NCBI GenBank assembly: GCA_947247005.1
Contig: OX365950.1
Location: 51,932,761-51,996,760, forward strand
Direction: 5' to 3'
DNA length: 64,000 bases
Origin: Spisula solida
Lineage: Eukaryota > Mollusca > Bivalvia > Venerida > Mactridae
Shown: positions 1 to 11,262 of the stretch, in pieces
Position numbering within the stretch: position 1 is the stretch's first letter
Layout of the letters: each line of letters begins with the position of its first letter
Notes under the pieces: generated by a model
What the model saw: the letters and a program-made list of their open reading frames with translations, nothing else
What the model was told of the DNA's origin: nothing
Database searches by the model: none
Translations under genes and position numbers: made by a program

Positions 1-226
1 CTATAATGCCTAGTTTTAGCTTTTCAGAAAACTTAAAACGAAGAAGTGCCCAACACACTACCGACCAAGAAAATTAAACATCCCCTGTCCCACTGTTTAA
101 AAGCTGAATAGAAAAGATTCAGCAAACAAAAGGCGGAATGCCTACGCTGAATGACCTAGTTACATGTACAACAGTAAAACTGCTGAACTACATAGTTTTA
201 GCAGCCTTTAGTCTCAAAAGTTAAAC
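1..226 (+). repeat. R3 repeat, copy a (cut by window start)
   Basis: This is the inner part of the R3 family, nearly identical to 11494-11698. It shows the family's degenerate units, with variants of GCTGAATGACCTAGTT and CAGTAAAACTGCTGAA. It ends near the shared text AGCAGCCTTTAGTCTC, which recurs reverse-complemented at 37.6 and 37.9 kb. Its conserved end would lie left of the window. R3 has no coding capacity that I can see, and its transposon class is unknown. Confidence 0.8.
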
Positions 227-312
227 AAATTAGTAGTTGTAAAAACAATATAAGGAATTTAAATCTGCGCGTAACTTTAATATTTTCGTAAGTGCTTTGA
301 TAGAACAGTACC
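227..312 (+). mobile_element. Right half of a TIR MITE (family M1), split by R3
   Basis: The text GAATTTAAATCTGCGCGTAA followed by GTAAGTGCTTTGATAGAACAGTACC is the reverse complement of the terminus seen intact at 28601. The missing left half is what one sees at 11127-11262 directly before the next R3 copy, so R3 appears to have inserted into an M1 element before the duplication. Confidence 0.6.
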
Positions 313-354
313 AAGGTCCTTTAAAAAAAAAAGAAATTACCAATTTTCAAGGGC

Positions 355-675
355 TGTTTTCAGCAGTTCAGTCGTTCAGCCACCCTTTGACATTTAAACT
401 TCCCCTCTTCATTGGGCTACCTATGGAAACCTACGTTCGAGTCTCCCTGGGGAGACTATTTCTCTCCTGGTGGGTGTGCAGCCAACATCGATCTTCGGCG
501 CCCAGGACTATCGAACATGTTCAGACACAGCCCTCACAGGTACCAATTCACACCTTGGTCGAGTGGAGCATGTGGGTTATTCGTGCTCAGAAAATTAAGC
601 ATTAGTCCAGACGGGGGTTGAACCCGGGACCTCTCGATCCCGAAGCGCGCGCCCTACCTCTAGGCCACCTGCTCC
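355..675 (-). mobile_element. tRNA-derived SINE (family S1), copy 1
   Basis: Read on the minus strand, the head at about 675-603 has an A box like TGGCCTAGAGGTAGGG and a B box GGTTCAACCCC, the internal RNA polymerase III promoter of a tRNA-like gene. A conserved body (about 600-440) and a tail ending near 355 follow. The same body occurs at 11699-11918, 20575-20815 and, on the plus strand, 59040-59345. It is not a functional tRNA: the stems are imperfect and the head is fused to the body. Confidence 0.8.
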
Positions 676-2554
676 CTTTTGACTGGCTGGTTCCCCGTTC
701 GAGATTAGTTCTAACGTTACGATGTTTGTACGTGGATAAATATCTCAAAAAACATAAACTTATGTTATGGTACGAAAAATAAGTACCCCATCGTTATTCG
801 GAATCTGTCTGCGATAAGTACCCCAGAACAGGTACAATGTATAAACGAGTCAACTTCCGGTTATCGCGATTAGGAGTATACGTTGAATTGTGTAGTTTTG
901 CAATAAGTCGTACAGTGATAGGAAATCACCGGATGTTTCAATCACAATACGTAATACAAGTTGATTAATATAGTATTCCAATAAGTCGTGCAGTGGTTTG
1001 GTTTATACGCGATGAGTACTGGACGCAAGTTCAAACAAGATGGCAGACACTCGTCAATTAAAGGACGATATGTACTGCAAATTGAACTGACATACTGAAT
1101 CGTTTCCATCGTTTCAACTACATCATATACTTAACCTCTACCGCTATTAATAGCGATATACTTTTTATTATACCCAAAATTGTCTGATTGATTTCGATAT
1201 CTGTCTTCGTATTTCCTGTTGTATTGATAGTAAACGAATTTTTAACGTTTATGTACATAACCACGAACTAAGAAATAAGACAAAATGACATAGTGTAGTA
1301 CAGAGAGAAGACTCACAACTTTACGTTTTTCACGTCGGTCAGGTCTGGAACAGTCTAGAGAAGTTGCGATTTATTATTCCTTTCCTCTTGATATTTGTAC
1401 TTTTAACAAAACATCTTCCCTACGCACGTGTGTCAAACAAGAAAGTAATGCAATGGCACAACATATTGTATATTTATACAGAGCCGTTAGTCTATCAAAA
1501 GCAAAATATGGTGAGAGATGACACCGTACACGAAATCTAAAACCTCTAGTTATTGAAGAAAATAAAATGCTGATAAAAATAATTGCCTACTAAAGTTCCA
1601 ACTCTTAATTGCCTCTTGAGAAATACTACGTAGTCAGAGGCTTTTTTGAATCAATGCCTATTATAACGGACCATCGTATTAGAGTTGGTGCCTGTTTAAC
1701 TGCCTTTAGACACTAGAAGTTATTTAGAACCAGTCTGATTATTACATAGACTAGTCATGAACTACAAATAAGCGATAGCAACGTAGTATTCAAGGGCATT
1801 ATAAGAAGTAGCAATAGCGATAACGGCGCCTCTGTCAAATCGAAAATAGGATATTGCGGCATGGCGTATCGGCTTGAAGGCATTACAATGAGTTTGTGGC
1901 TTTGTATATCACATGAGAGAATATAAGAGAACACTGAATGACAATATGACGTTATTACATGCGTTTATTACTCGATTCCATCTTAACATTTTATTTGGAA
2001 TACAATAAATAAATGTAGACTTATATCCAATACTAGTCCCATCCAAAGTACAACTTACAAACCATAAATAGAACATAAAAGCGGAAACCTTTGTTCATGA
2101 ATCGCACACTCTGCTAAAATATGGCCTAAATGAACTCAAAACTGCCGATCGATGTTAGAGCTTTTACAAGGGCTAATAAAATAAAAACACCAACAATCAT
2201 ACAGTTTTCATTGTCTACCAAGCCAACACAACATCAATATTATAAATAGAGAAGATAACCGATTTGTGACTATCAGTAGCATATTAAGATAGTCCTCGCT
2301 CCTATAATCGCATACAGTATTGCTCTCTGCAACGTGCTTCAAATGAAATCAAAACAACGTAAAACAGATGGCGCTCCGAGTGTAATGTCGTTGCAAATGT
2401 TGTTTATTATATATGTACACCTACTAACTGTGTAAAATACATTAGATTGAACGTACAAGTAGTTGCTCTTCTGTCCGCTTAAAAGGCACAAGTCCATTAC
2501 GTGTTAGATACAGTCATTTCACCTAGAATGTATGAAGGGGTCAAGTACATAGGT

Positions 2555-2557
2555 ATA
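2555..2557. other. Insertion junction and probable 2-bp target duplication (left)
   Basis: TA precedes the CACTA terminus at 2558, and TA follows the TAGTG terminus ending at 8700. The empty site in copy 2 (about 13787-13796) reads ACATACATAATTGG where copy 1 reads ACATAGGTA, element, TATTGG. That is compatible with one TA being duplicated. Confidence 0.6.
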
Positions 2558-3102
2558 CACTAAGAGGCACTTATAACTGTGCAGTTTTCAATTCCTAATA
2601 ACTTTTTTGTTTGTTAATATTTTTTAAAGAAATTTAGTGTATTTGGTTGTCAGTCGACGCGCAACGTAATTCGATATTTTTATTTTACGGTTCAATAAAT
2701 ATTGTCCATTGGACTGTAAAAATGGCAATTTAACGAACTTCATGATAAGATGGTGAAACAGCGGGAAATTAAATAAAACGTGGTAATTTCCATTAAATTC
2801 ATGACCTGTTATCCTAAAAAAACACAAACGTCAATGTTTGTCTAAATTGACGCCGTGACGTCGGGTTTATCAACACGGGCTTTTCAGTGTTGCACAAAGT
2901 TACTGTTTGAATTTAATTATTTTTGGCGTTCCAATTAGCAAAAGTACGCGTTTACAATCATTAAGAGCAGTTCTCTGAGAAAACCAAATTTTTAAAGAAG
3001 GGCTGCGGCACGCATAGTCACCGATTTTCCTGAAACTTTCAGGACTTAGTCGTATCCATGCACGTACAAAGTATTGATGCTCATTTTATTTCTAACACTT
3101 CC

Positions 3103-3117
3103 GGTTACCATGGTAAC
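3103..3117. promoter_or_regulatory. RFX/X-box-like palindrome
   Basis: GGTTACCATGGTAAC is a near-perfect palindrome matching the RFX X-box consensus (GTNRCC-N-RGYAAC). Related sites in the same element are GTTGCCATGGCAAC at 3689-3702, ATACCATGGCAACC near 3924, and GGTTGCTATGGAAAC at 8229-8243. Binding is inferred from motif only. Confidence 0.4.
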
Positions 3118-4379
3118 AGATGTTGAAGTTTTTGGTCAAAATCGGGTTAATTGAGGTAGAAAATTTTCCATAAATCACCAGTTTTGTACTAACCCTGATG
3201 GAAAACTGAAGATATACAGAAAAAAATAGTCTGCATTATTGAATAAAGATATTATCAGGTAAACATAATGAACTATAGTCAAAATTTTACATTGACTAAA
3301 TACTATTCAATGGTTGTTACAAAAGTAGGCATTTTCGCAGAATTTCATTTTTTTGAAAAATGTTAAAAACGGCAATTTTTAAAGTAATATAATTTTATAA
3401 CGCAGCAAAACTAGACACAGTGGTGCATATTTTCTGAAAGACCTAATCTTGGTTTATCATATAATGAAATAAAATCGCTGGGCACTCCGGAAACTTTTTT
3501 TTAAGAAAACACCAAATATGACCCAAAATCTGTACTGTGTAAATTCTTGATTATCCCTCTTTCTAAGGCAAGATGCTATTATTTTTTAAATGTTATATTA
3601 ACATGCATTTTCACATGATAAAAACATTCTATGTTCGTAGCTTTTCATTTTAATTTCAATTTAATTGCAAAAAATGACATTCACAGTTGTTGCCATGGCA
3701 ACCATCTAGGGTGACAATTTATGGTGACTGTGTGCATTATGTGTGGTCAATGTTGAGATGGCGCATATTAATTAATATTTGTTACCTCCTTTTAGGGTAC
3801 TAGATGTCCTTATGGTTAGAATTTACTGAATAAACAAGAGATTCATCACAATCTAATATAAATGCCTTTATTAAGCATCATTCTAATGTTTACTGTTAGT
3901 GCCAAATACATAATTCACAGCAGATACCATGGCAACCATATGTGAAAAATGCCAAACATGTGTAGTTGTATCTATCTGAAAGCAATTTTAGCTGCATAAT
4001 TACTATCATGATCATAATTATGCAGTCAAATGGTTTAAATGTAGTGGATTCCCATTTTCATAGATGAAAAATTTCCCCATGGTCCACATTAGCTATATTC
4101 ATTTAGCTTTATCCGTTCAGCTTCTCAAGGAGATGCATTATCATTATATAACCCTAATGCTACTACATGTATTACTGATAAATGGTATATTAAAGAAATA
4201 AAATAGTCATAATATAAAAATACAACAGAAACAGAATTTTTATTTATTAGAATAATTTCATCCAGTACACCTACATGAAATAATAAATGCGAAATTAGCA
4301 ATGCCACACATGAGACGGTGCCAAATTATACCCCAACAGCACCGCCTTATTACAGAACCACATTTTCATGAAGGCTTAA

Positions 4380-4770
4380 CAACTAAGTACAACTGGAACC
4401 ATGCTGCTTAATCATCACATAAACCACTGTCACCACTTTTGAACTTGAGCAGCATATTCACATAAGCTACAGTAGCCTATACGGCAAGTTTCATCACAAT
4501 ATCTCATTCCTAACTGAAGTTATTGTCTAGAAAAAGATTTTCTGTTTTAAGTATGTGACCTTGACTGTGACCTAGACCCCATTATCCCCACTTTCCAACT
4601 TGAGCGGCATATTTATGTAAACTACCAATACAGCAAGTTTCATCAAAATATCTCATTCTTAACTTAAGCAGTCATCTGGAAACTAAAAAGGGACCGACCG
4701 GCAGACAGACAGACAAGTTTGAACACTTGTACTCCCAAACTTTGTTGGGTAGGGGTATAATTATTTGTCA
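4380..4770. repeat. Diverged interspersed repeat with imperfect ~170-bp tandem units
   Basis: GCAAGTTTCATCACAATATC and GCAAGTTTCATCAAAATATC occur about 160 bp apart, each followed by CTCATTC and TAACT. Between them lies GTGACCTTGACTGTGACC, carrying nuclear-receptor half-site repeats. The right end has a CAGACAGACAGACAAG run and a GGGTAGGGGTATAATTA end. I know this style from mollusc and other marine invertebrate genomes but cannot name the family. Confidence 0.55.
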
Positions 4771-5302
4771 ATGGAAGTCATTCAATGGTGAAGTTGTTTA
4801 ATAGGATATACAATGTAAATGTATAAACTGAACTGTAAAATATGGCATCTGAGCATAAGGGTATAGCTGGAACAAATTAACATGGTCCTCAACCTTAATT
4901 CATGAATATATTTAAAAGCTTATTGCACAGAATATACATATATCAATGTCTGCAGGGATTTAGATTAGTGATTATAGTAGGCATTCATAATGTTCTTTGC
5001 ACATTAATTAACAGACAAAATTAAATTGTAGACAAGAAATCAACTAATAAATCATGCTGAAAGAGGGGTTGAGGACTAAATCAGTTTGTTTGTACTATAG
5101 TTCATTAAAATGGTCTAAATAAAAGCTTTGTTTAAACCAAACTTATTAATAGTCATTATGTGACAGTTTTGAACCAATTCTGTTTCTCAAACAAATTATC
5201 AAAATCCAGCTGAGACTGGTGCTTAAAAAGTTAAGTCAGTTTGAATCATCTTATTAAAAGTTTCACTCAGATATAAACTTTTCATTAAGGTAATTGTAAA
5301 CA

Positions 5303-5474
5303 CTATGTAACATAACAGATGAACATTTTCTGGTGAAATTCAGTCACTAGTTCTTGAATAGATATGTAGTATGCACTAGAATGGTGATCAAGTGTCCATG
5401 ATCCATGTAGCCAAGAAGATATATCAAACTGAAAATCCGTTTTCGTGTATGATTTGGAAGCCTTTAATCTGGAA
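5303..5474 (-). CDS. Exon-like segment in the 6.1 kb element, unknown protein
   Basis: Reading leftwards, TTTTGTTTTCCAG at about 5475-5487 is a good splice acceptor. Downstream is an open frame of about 53 codons, KASKSYTKTDFQFDIS..., containing SWLHGSWTLDHHSS and ending at a stop near 5303. About 65 bp upstream, AAAG followed by GTAAGT (around 5529-5534) is a good donor, so a short intron is plausible. The upstream exon has no clear start. The product is unrecognised. It could be a remnant of the element's own gene or a captured host exon, or a chance frame. Confidence 0.25.
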
Positions 5475-6311
5475 AACAAAAATAAAAGGAAATTAAAACC
5501 TTGATAAAATAGAAACATACAATTCAAACTTACCTTTCCAAACAATGATTAATTAAAAGTCATTGTTTTTTCAGGGAGGTCATAATTATAGCCATCACAG
5601 TTACTGAGTTAGACATGTATTATTTCTTATATACATCTCATTAAAATTAAGAAGTCCCAAGTTTGTCAATGAGTTTGTTCCAAAGAAGCATAGGACATCA
5701 TAATTTGATGAGGTGAATTTAAAACTAAGAATACCAACCATGTTACAGTAAAGTGAAAGGTTCAAAATGTTTGTTGAAGTAGAATGATAACAATCTTAGT
5801 CATGGATCTTTTGATAAGTGCTGTCCATTTCAATTTATAAATCCCGATTGAAGAAAGAAATAGATTTTATGCAGACTACTAAGTAAACATGGATTCTAAA
5901 CTAAGTTTAGTATTAATTATATATTATACATATAAATGTACCTGTATTCTGTCACAGAACATTTTCAAGTGCTAGTCTAGTATCCTCAATCATAATCAGG
6001 ACAGATACATGTACTTTGTAGTTCCAACTTCTGAAAATGAAAGTAAACAGACTCTGCAATGGTGTATGTTTAGATGAAATAAACAGAATAACAATAAATC
6101 ATGAAAAGAACATCAGAACAGTAATAAACAGACCATAGCATAAGTGATTTTACAATATTGCAGCTGACATTACAAATGGTTGTTGGTGCTCCTTAGCAAT
6201 ATGTGTTCATAACTTCAGCATAATACTTGACCAATATTTATCTGTGTTGTAGTTGTTTGAACAGAACCAAACCATTCATTGAGATAGTGTAAATATATAG
6301 ACTAGTATGTA

Positions 6312-6385
6312 TACAGTTGAACCTCTATCAGTAGCCACTTGTATTAAACAGTCACCCACTTTGAGCAGTCATACATTATTGGAAA
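6312..6385 (+). mobile_element. pogo/Tigger-like terminus
   Basis: TA followed by CAGTTGAACCTCTATCAGTAG, then GCCACTTGTATTAAACAGTC, resembles the terminal sequence of Tc1/mariner elements of the pogo/Tigger type. These commonly begin CAGTTNAACCTC after a TA target. A related end is at 60816. No matching opposite terminus was found nearby, so it is probably a fragment carried inside the larger element. Confidence 0.45.
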
Positions 6386-6533
6386 ATATGTTTTTATCAT
6401 AAACAAATAATTATGGCTGGGATGTTTTGTTTCAAATAATATTCATATACTAATGCAGATCTAGTAATAGTATGGCATATATGATTTGCATAATTATTTA
6501 AACACAACATAAAGTCATAAACAAAGGGCACTT

Positions 6534-6594
6534 ACCAGATAGTTTGATCTGTTTGATGTATTTCACATCAGCATATTTCAGCACACAGGTTGGG
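6534..6594 (-). CDS. Exon-like segment in the 6.1 kb element, unknown protein
   Basis: On the minus strand a strong pyrimidine tract with two possible acceptors (TTTCTTTCAG and, 7 bases on, TTTATAG) precedes this segment. From the second acceptor the frame reads FPTCVLKYADVKYIKQIKLSG and ends with a G before GTAAGT, a phase-1 donor. From the first acceptor all frames carry stops. The other minus-strand exon candidates lie at 7329-7432 and 5303-5474. The family is not recognised, and a UTR exon or chance is possible. Confidence 0.25.
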
Positions 6595-6929
6595 AACTAT
6601 AAACTGAAAGAAAGGAAACTTCATTGTATTTGCCGGGTAAAAGCATGCTTGTATTCCTGATAATATTCATGGATCCAATGTTGCAAACAAATGAAGCAAA
6701 CACTTAATGCACATCATACTTTTAAAGTAAATATTATACATACTAGCTTATTAATAGTGAAGCCGGTACGTGTAAACAGAGCTTTCCACAAGCCCCGGCG
6801 GTCAGCGATTTCAATGACTCCTCAGAGATTCACCACCGGCTCTTTTTCTCAAACTGAACCTGACTTTGACAAGTTCAATTTTTAAAATAAGAAGAAATTA
6901 ATGATGGAATGACATGTAAACAAACAAAC

Positions 6930-7155
6930 AAATATTCATATGAAGTTTGATGACAATAGCACAATTACTTTTTAAGTTGCGGATGGCATTTATAAGAAAA
7001 TTTTCTTCAAATTTCAAGGGCAACAACTCTGCCAATGTTATTGGTCAAATCCGAATGAAATGTATAGCTACACAACAACACATCCTAAGTAATATTGATC
7101 TATTCCTATGAAGTTCAATGACTGTAGCAATTACATTTCAAGTTACAGACAGCAC
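6930..7155. repeat. Two imperfect ~155-bp tandem units of a common interspersed repeat
   Basis: ATTCATATGAAGTTTGATGAC (about 6934) and ATTCCTATGAAGTTCAATGAC (about 7101) head two related units. Each continues with AGCA...ATTAC and AAGTT(G/A)CGGATGGCA-like text. The phrase GGGCAACAACTCTGCC between them is a hallmark of abundant mollusc repeats. Non-coding. Confidence 0.55.
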
Positions 7156-7328
7156 AACATTTTGTGATGGAAGGACAATTAAATACATACATGACCCCAC
7201 ATTATTTGGTGGGGGATGGGATAAAACTTCATGCCAGGAACCCTTACAAGTATGGTATGAAAGATATTTATTGTTTAAGGGGTTTAAATGATAACAAAAA
7301 CTATTAGACAAATAGAAAGATCTACCTG

Positions 7329-7432
7329 AAAACTTCCATTGGCAGTGCAATATCCCAACTTCCAACTGAGGCATGTCTTGAACTATCATGCCAGTTTCAG
7401 TGCAGCTGTACCAAGTAAAGCCCACCTTGTAT
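7329..7432 (-). CDS. Exon-like segment in the 6.1 kb element, unknown protein
   Basis: On the minus strand AAATTAACATAG is a weak acceptor. It is followed by an open frame reading KKRYKVGFTWYSCTETG, then MIVQDMPQLEVGILHCQW and KFSG, up to CAG before GTAGAT (donor-like). The residue composition looks protein-like (aromatics and cysteines, few low-complexity runs), but I recognise no domain. It may belong to the same decayed gene as the segments at 6534 and 5303. Confidence 0.25.
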
Positions 7433-10102
7433 CTCTTCTTCTATGTTAATTTTGTAGTTTAAGATGGTCAACCAAAATTTATTAACACTCTGGACCGTTA
7501 CAATTAGATAAAACACGAGTTCGTTCATTTATGTCTCTGACACCTACACTGTTTTCAGTCGTCTGTCAAAAAATCCGTCCCAGAAATGGCCCTTTCTCAG
7601 TGAAAAGCACAGTAATATACAATATAACATCTGCAAAAGTTATTCGCTGATGGTTCCTGTCTTAATCTTGATCAAAACACATTCCTGCCATCCTATTAAT
7701 ACTGTAAATCTAAAGAATAGTTTGACTTTATGAACCAACAGTCACATGTCCGCCATTTTTAATTGAAGAGTTGTTTTCGAAAGGGAGAGCACTCGGGTCA
7801 TCAATTTAGGCAAGAGACCAACAAATTACAGCATTTTTTTTCAAAATTGTCAATTTTCTGGCTGGAGTTGTATGCAGATTTGTTTTTAGAGTGCCCACAA
7901 ATGTTTTTCTTTATACTTGTAGACTGACTCTATGCCCGTTCACCTATATTAATGGCTATATTGAGTAATGCTGCGATTATTGTACACATGCAGGTAAAAA
8001 AGACCACAAAATCATGTTTTTTGCCTCAAAACCTCAAGTTTAACAGGCTCTAAAAAAATACTAAATTATATATTTGTTTTCTTTTGCTATCAGTTGTTAG
8101 GTAATTTATTTCAATTTATTATTATAACTTAAAATATTTGTTGTCATAGCAATTGTTGGGAAAATAATTAATATTTCGAGAACAGGTCTCTTTTTCACGT
8201 TTTTTCACATTTCCCCAACTTCAAGACCGGTTGCTATGGAAACGGAGAGGAATTTCAAGAAACGGAAAAAAATTGAAATTAAAATATGGGGTCGGTGTAC
8301 ACAACTAACACATTTTTATCAAAATCTGTGAGATCGCGTGGAAATTTGGTGCTCTCAGAGAACTGCTCTTAACCCCCCTACAGGTGTTTGAGCCATGTTC
8401 TACCTGTCTATCTGTTCGTTCATTGTTAACAAAAAGGCCTAAACTCTCTGGAATATGCGTTCTTATTTGTTGGAAAACTGTGCGTTTTAAACCGGAGCAG
8501 ATTTTGTGACTTCGCAATTTTACGCAACGCTAAATTATATGCTGGCGTTTCCTAAATATTGTTTGTTATGAAATGAAATATTCTTAGACATTATCACACA
8601 TCTTTTAACTACATCTGATGCAAATTTCAACAAAATATACACACTAAATACTGAGATAGTGAGATTTGTGTAAGTGCACAGTTATAAGTGCCTCTTAGTG
8701 TATTGGTCGCGATTGGCATTGTACCGTCTACACTTGGGCATATTTCTAATTGGCCATCATAGAAAATATGAAATTATGCGATTTTTCAATCAATAAATCT
8801 AAAGTTGTGTTTTTTCACATTCCACGCACTAGTCTATCGATTTCCAGAAAGAAATCATATTTTCATACAAAACATTATCCATGCGGAACGGTTAGTGCAA
8901 AATGGCTTATGTGCACGTGGTCCTCGCGCACCACATGGGTGATTTTCGTAATTGGTAGGAATGTATACTTTAAGTATTCTGTTTTATGAAATCCATTTAG
9001 CTTTGCGAGAATGAGCCATGCAGAACACACTTCTCTGAATGTTGAGGGCCGAATGTTTAATTACTTTTATTTTAAGAAACATGTTTTCCTATCAATATAA
9101 GTGCATATCATATGGTTTTCAATTATTTATATTCTTCTACAAATACTTTTCCTAAAATAATAAAAAAACAGGTGGTCAATTAGAAATTTGTTGGAATGTA
9201 AAAAAGAAATCCGATTAATTCTGGATACCCCCTCGTATCTTTATTGTATGTAAGTTTGTCCATCGTCCAGACACGTCTGTCTTGTTTCCGACAACAATAA
9301 TATCAAACATGACAAGGTTCTGTCTTATGACGCCACAGATCAGATGAATGATGTAGTCTTGTGTTTGTGCCATATAATTTGTGTCATGAGATGACCCTAA
9401 ACAAGCAATGTGGCATTGACCCTGTCTGAGATTAAGTCGAATAAAAATACCATGACTTTAGACACCTTCAAATCAATACGTAACGCTGATCGCACAGCTG
9501 AATCGGCGTGTTAATAATCATGTAAACGTACGCCATAAGTCACATGCAACATTTCTTATTTGTGAATATGATAGGATTATATACTCCGCCAGTAAATACT
9601 AATGGATGGGGGACTACCACTAAGCTGCCGTTCTTAATACTGAATTTCTCATGACAAATTATCGGACACATTAGCGCGAGAAAACATTAATCATTGCCAC
9701 AAGACTTGTCAAATGAAGCTGTGACGGTGCTTCAAGTACACGGACTAAGTTTAATTACTGTCTTAATTGGTGATTATTTAGTAATAACAACCGCGGGTCA
9801 TGACGACAACCAGGAATAAAAGATCCAGTCTATTATGCGAAAACGGCTGCAGAGAGTAGCTAAATTCATCTATAAGTGGCGCCAGTTTAATGGTTGGTAA
9901 AACAGCGACACATTCCCAATAAAGTATGGAACATCTATATTGCGTGCTACGCCCATACTACTACTTACTTATAAATATATGGTAATGACTATCTTGCCTG
10001 TGTGTCTATTAATGAGAGATTATTCATTTGGTTTATTATTAATGGTCATATTATGCAATAAAATATAAATAACTGAATAATTGTACATCGTTGTCAATTG
10101 AC

Positions 10103-10300
10103 TATTACCAGGGACCTATTGCAATTTCCACGGTTTCACAGGGTGCTGGACAAAACGGCACAAACACTAAAAAGGTTTTATACGTCATTAAAAGCAAATA
10201 ATATTTCCCCTTCGTTTGGCGCATATTTCATAGCAATCGATGAAGAAATAAAATACGTGTGGCTATGCACGGGTATTAAAGGATTCTATGCTTAATGTTC
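10103..10300 (+). mobile_element. Internal part of MITE family M2 (no intact ends)
   Basis: TTTCACAGGGTGCTGGACAA and the following ~140 bases match the interior of the intact element at 57601-57856. They include the shared text TTCCCCTT, CATATTTCATAG, AATCGAT and AATAAAATAC. The terminal inverted repeats are not preserved here. It starts exactly where the tandem duplication loses homology. Confidence 0.6.
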
Positions 10301-10424
10301 TTAGCTGTACCATTCAAAACAATACAACCTTGTTTTGAGGAGGATACATGTACACACATGCAACTTATTGTTAATTAAGCATGTGCTGCTATAAAGACAT
10401 AGGAGCAAACTGGATATGCAATAT

Positions 10425-10510
10425 TGTGCCATGTATGGTTTATGTTTTCTGTGCTTGTCTGGTTAAGTTGAGTGCGGCCTTCCCTGTCCGGCATAATATC
10501 ATCTTTTTAT
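10425..10510 (-). repeat. R3 repeat, short copy
   Basis: Carries the conserved R3 end on the minus strand: TTTTCTGTGCTTG, TCTGGTTAAGTTGAGTGC and GGCCTTCCCTGTCCG, followed by an ATCTTTTT-like end. The region around 10612-10665 also holds a fragment of the M1 right half (TAAATCTGCGCGTAACTTAA). Confidence 0.65.
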
Positions 10511-11126
10511 ATGCGTAATATATTATAAACGTCCTTACCTAAGGTTTCAGTTATATGAAAAACTGAACATAAAAATTGGATGAATACACCCATGTTAACC
10601 ATTTCTGTTCCAAATGTGTAGTAGTTAAAGAGTTATATAAGGTCTAAATCTGCGCGTAACTTAAGAGTTGCATAAATATTCCCCATAACTACATGAAAGA
10701 GAGAACCATTCATCTTCCCGTGTTGGAATTTTATACAGAGCTAAATGTCATTGACTTAAACAGGAAAATGATGAACAATAAAAAAAATGGGTTACTAATT
10801 TGCATGTTTCGAATTACTGCAGAATGTCTGATTAGAAACAGTATGAAATGGAGGGCATAATTCCTATTGATTTTACAAGAAATGTGAATGTTTATGTGCA
10901 TTAACCTCCAATAAAGTTTGTCGTAAATCTAAATTTGCATCCTGCAGTATTCGTACTCAATTTAAACTTGAACGATTTCTTCAAACTCTATTTAACTCTC
11001 TCCTTATACATTTAACCAATGTCTGTATTGGGAGGTTACACGCTGCTGTTTGCGCACTTTTCCTGAAATATTTAATTTTGATTGATAGAAATTGTAGAAC
11101 GATTATATGAACAACACTAAGGTTAT

Positions 11127-11262
11127 GGGTACTGTCATATCAAAGCACCTATGGAAAACGTAAACTTACGTCCAAATTTGAATTGTTTATAATTATTTTA
11201 TAACTTCAAATTATGGTATAGGGATCAGTAGCAATCGTTCGGTTAATGAACGCCTACAAAAA
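11127..11262 (+). mobile_element. Left half of MITE family M1
   Basis: GGGTACTGTCATATCAAAGC matches the left end of the intact M1 at 28601 (GGGTACTGTTTTATCAAAGC). It runs to the shared AACGCCTACAAA, where R3 begins. Another degenerate left half is at 16250-16345. Confidence 0.6.

Larger units (their letters stand above)
2558..8700. mobile_element. 6.14 kb DNA transposon-like insertion, CAC...GTG termini
   Basis: The first 26 bases (2558-2583, beginning CACTAAGAGGCAC and ending CTGTGCA) are repeated perfectly and inverted at 8675-8700. A second inverted pair lies inside: about 31 bp with two mismatches beginning TTAAGAGCAGTTCTCTGAGA, at about 2961-2992 (plus) and 8341-8372 (minus). CAC termini with a 2-3 bp duplication are typical of the CMC group (CACTA, Mirage, Chapaev); the TA target would fit Mirage-like members, but I see no transposase to prove this. 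Inside are host-style repeats (4380-4770, 6315-6380, 6930-7150), exon-like pieces on the minus strand and four RFX-type palindromes. It is probably non-autonomous or decayed. Confidence 0.85.
1..10102 (+). repeat. Tandem segmental duplication, copy 1 (interrupted)
   Basis: Copy 1 matches 11494-15411 in the same orientation. Position 1 pairs with 11494. After a 250-bp segment unique to this copy (about 207-456), position 457 pairs with 11699. Homology is lost at 2557, resumes at 8701 after the 6.14 kb insertion, and ends near 10102. Without the insertion it is about 3.96 kb. By eye, identity is very high up to about 2030 and visibly lower (roughly 85-92%) after that. No gene is recognisable in the duplicated unit, and the open frames do not stay conserved between copies. 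Confidence 0.9.

Noticed and set aside
603..675. Possible tRNA gene on the minus strand
   Set aside because: It is the head of the S1 SINE, with the same body attached in all copies that retain it.
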